Source of the DNA: Terrabacter sp. MAHUQ-38
Lineage (GTDB): Bacteria > Actinomycetota > Actinomycetes > Actinomycetales > Dermatophilaceae
Direction of reading: 5' to 3'
NCBI RefSeq assembly: GCF_014518425.1
Contig: NZ_JACVCU010000001.1
Location: 1 to 64,000, forward strand
Length of the DNA: 64,000 bases
Part shown: piece by piece, positions 63,197-64,000 of the stretch
Position numbering within the stretch: position 1 is the first letter of the stretch
How the letters are laid out: every line of letters starts with the position of its first letter
Made by a program: the position numbers and the translations under genes
The notes under the pieces: generated by a model
Seen by the model: only the letters and a program-made list of their open reading frames with translations
What the model was told of the DNA's origin: nothing
The model's database searches: none

Positions 63197-63430
63197 TCAG
63201 AGGTGAGCAACCGCAAGGTAGCCACCCTTGGCGGAGGCAACCAGCGATCCCAACACCAGGACAAGCGTGATCGCGGAACACAGCATCACCTGGTCGCGCG
63301 ATCGCTCGCGCCTCTGCCCAAGGCGGACCGTTGCGACGGCCGTGCCGACGGCCGCCAGCAGGAACGCGCAGATCAGCAGCGGACCAGAGCTCACAAGGAC
63401 AGAGGCTAGGACGACGCGCTCGATCCACAC
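63197..63430 (-). CDS. Hypothetical small membrane protein
   Basis: A 77-residue protein with two helices (IERVVLASVLVSSGPLLICA plus FLLAAVGTAVATV, and VMLCSAITLVLVLGSLVASA). The GTG at 63430 is a guess; a longer frame upstream has no protein-like character. Unknown function. Confidence 0.45.
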   Translation of the reverse strand: MWIERVVLASVLVSSGPLLICAFLLAAVGTAVATVRLGQRRERSRDQVMLCSAITLVLVLGSLVASAKGGYLAVAHL

Positions 63431-63740
63431 GCGATTCGGACGAATCGAGGCCGGCCACCCAGCACGGTCGAACACGCCCGCACCGGGCCCGGCTCGACAG
63501 CTGAGCGCCTGCGCTCCGTACTTTGCGCCACCCCGCTGCGTGCTCTGTCGGACAGAAGCCAGCTGCGGCGGGGCGCCTTGTCTAGCGTGGACACCAACGG
63601 TGACGCACAGAGTCAGGCATCTAGTACTGCAACGAGGTCGCCGGCCCTTGCCGCCAGACGGTCTCCGATGGCTCGTGACGTGCCTAGACGAAACGGGCCG
63701 ACGCCTTCGCGCCGAGTTCGGGACGAAGAGGCCCCAAGTC
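63431..63740. other. No confident gene
   Basis: Open frames run through on both strands but without plausible codon use or start signals. Confidence 0.4.
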
Positions 63741-64000
63741 CTATCCCTGATCCGGCACCGCATCCAAGCAGTCCAGTACCCACGACCACCTGAATTGAGC
63801 GGCGACCTCTGCACCAGTTCCCGACGTGACTGGCTCAACGGCGCCCAAGCGCCCGGAATGTGGATCCACCATGATCACTCCGGCGTACCGAAGAACGGCT
63901 AGGGAAGCTAGCCATGCGGGATGCCCCGTGAGGTCGGGCTTGGCGAACGGAACAGCCACTGTCGGCACCCGGGCTCCGAGGCCGGCGCAGAGGGTCACGA
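63741..64000 (-). CDS. Flavoprotein-family protein, C-terminal part (partial)
   Basis: The frame enters from the right edge (minus strand). VPTVAVPFAKPDLTGHPAWL and ASLAVLRYAGVIMVDPHSGR match the C-terminal part of the flavoprotein family (phosphopantothenoylcysteine decarboxylase fold). The FMN-binding N-terminal half lies outside the window. The role in this element is unknown. Confidence 0.72.
   Translation of the reverse strand, partial: VTLCAGLGARVPTVAVPFAKPDLTGHPAWLASLAVLRYAGVIMVDPHSGRLGAVEPVTSGTGAEVAAQFRWSWVLDCLDAVPDQG

Larger units (their letters stand above)
39740..64000. mobile_element. Large integrative element or island (left end, incomplete)
   Basis: The region from the tRNA-Ser(TGA) fragment to the right edge is accessory in character: an array of small single genes, an IS110 transposase, and a type IV secretion operon followed by small element genes. 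The octamer common in the backbone is nearly absent. No integrase, relaxase or coupling protein is seen, so the right end and mobilisation genes are outside the window, if present. More than one element may be nested here. Confidence 0.55.

Overview
This window comes from a high-GC actinomycete. Mycothiol-linked enzymes, an Lsr2-type protein, a GTP-dependent PEP carboxykinase, a sunset-type C-terminal domain and DUF6328 suggest a member of the Micrococcales, perhaps Intrasporangiaceae; the family is inference. The window divides into a chromosomal backbone (about 1-39.7 kb), a small tRNA-bounded island inside it (28.58-32.87 kb), and a large accessory region (39.68-64 kb) that runs off the right edge.

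Backbone: the tail of a sugar ABC permease, tRNA-Ser(CGA), tadA, upp, an Rsm22-type methyltransferase, a PH-domain membrane protein, an APC amino-acid permease, an AbiEi/DUF559-type gene between two related palindromic elements, pntAB, and a polyol operon (SorC-type regulator, binding protein, two permeases, mannitol/arabitol dehydrogenase, xylulokinase). A redox cluster follows (flavodoxin-like protein, OsmC, FAD monooxygenase, winged-helix/hydrolase fusion), then argS, a long acidic membrane-anchored protein, an acyl-CoA ligase, a mycothiol-type protein, and a divergent DsbA-like nitroreductase/MarR pair. After the small island come tRNA-Arg(ACG), pckG, DUF6328, a tandem repeat, tRNA-Ser(GCT), an LCP cell-wall ligase, a cold-shock protein and a FolP2-like protein.

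Small island: an exact 29-bp duplication of the tRNA-Arg 3' half lies at 28582-28610, and a truncated tyrosine recombinase lies next to the intact tRNA. Between them are an ANTAR protein, a GNAT acetyltransferase and a MetF-like protein.

Large accessory region: it begins at a 3' half of a tRNA-Ser(TGA) gene (39681-39739), read here as the left attachment scar of an integrative element. From 40.2 to 49.3 kb there are about a dozen small single genes in mixed orientation. Nearly every gap carries a copy of an imperfectly palindromic element (AACGYCC, a short spacer, then WTGCCGC). The arrangement resembles an integron gene-cassette array without an integrase, and an IS110-family transposase sits inside it. 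From 49.5 to 52.9 kb are a winged-helix protein with an amyloid-like motif, a DNA ligase, a 65-residue Lsr2 dimerisation domain without its DNA-binding half, a DUF2188 protein and an Arr-like ADP-ribosyltransferase-fold protein. From 53.06 to 60.31 kb is a tightly packed type IV secretion operon (VirB2-like, PrgI/VirB3-like, VirB4, VirB6-like, VirB8/TcpC-like, and a lytic transglycosylase-M23 protein). Small element genes, a helix-turn-helix protein and a NYN-domain nuclease follow. No relaxase, coupling protein or integrase for the large element is visible, so these would have to lie to the right.

The octamer GTATGCCG/CGGCATAC occurs 18 times left of 39.7 kb but only twice to the right by hand count, in agreement with a foreign origin for the right part.
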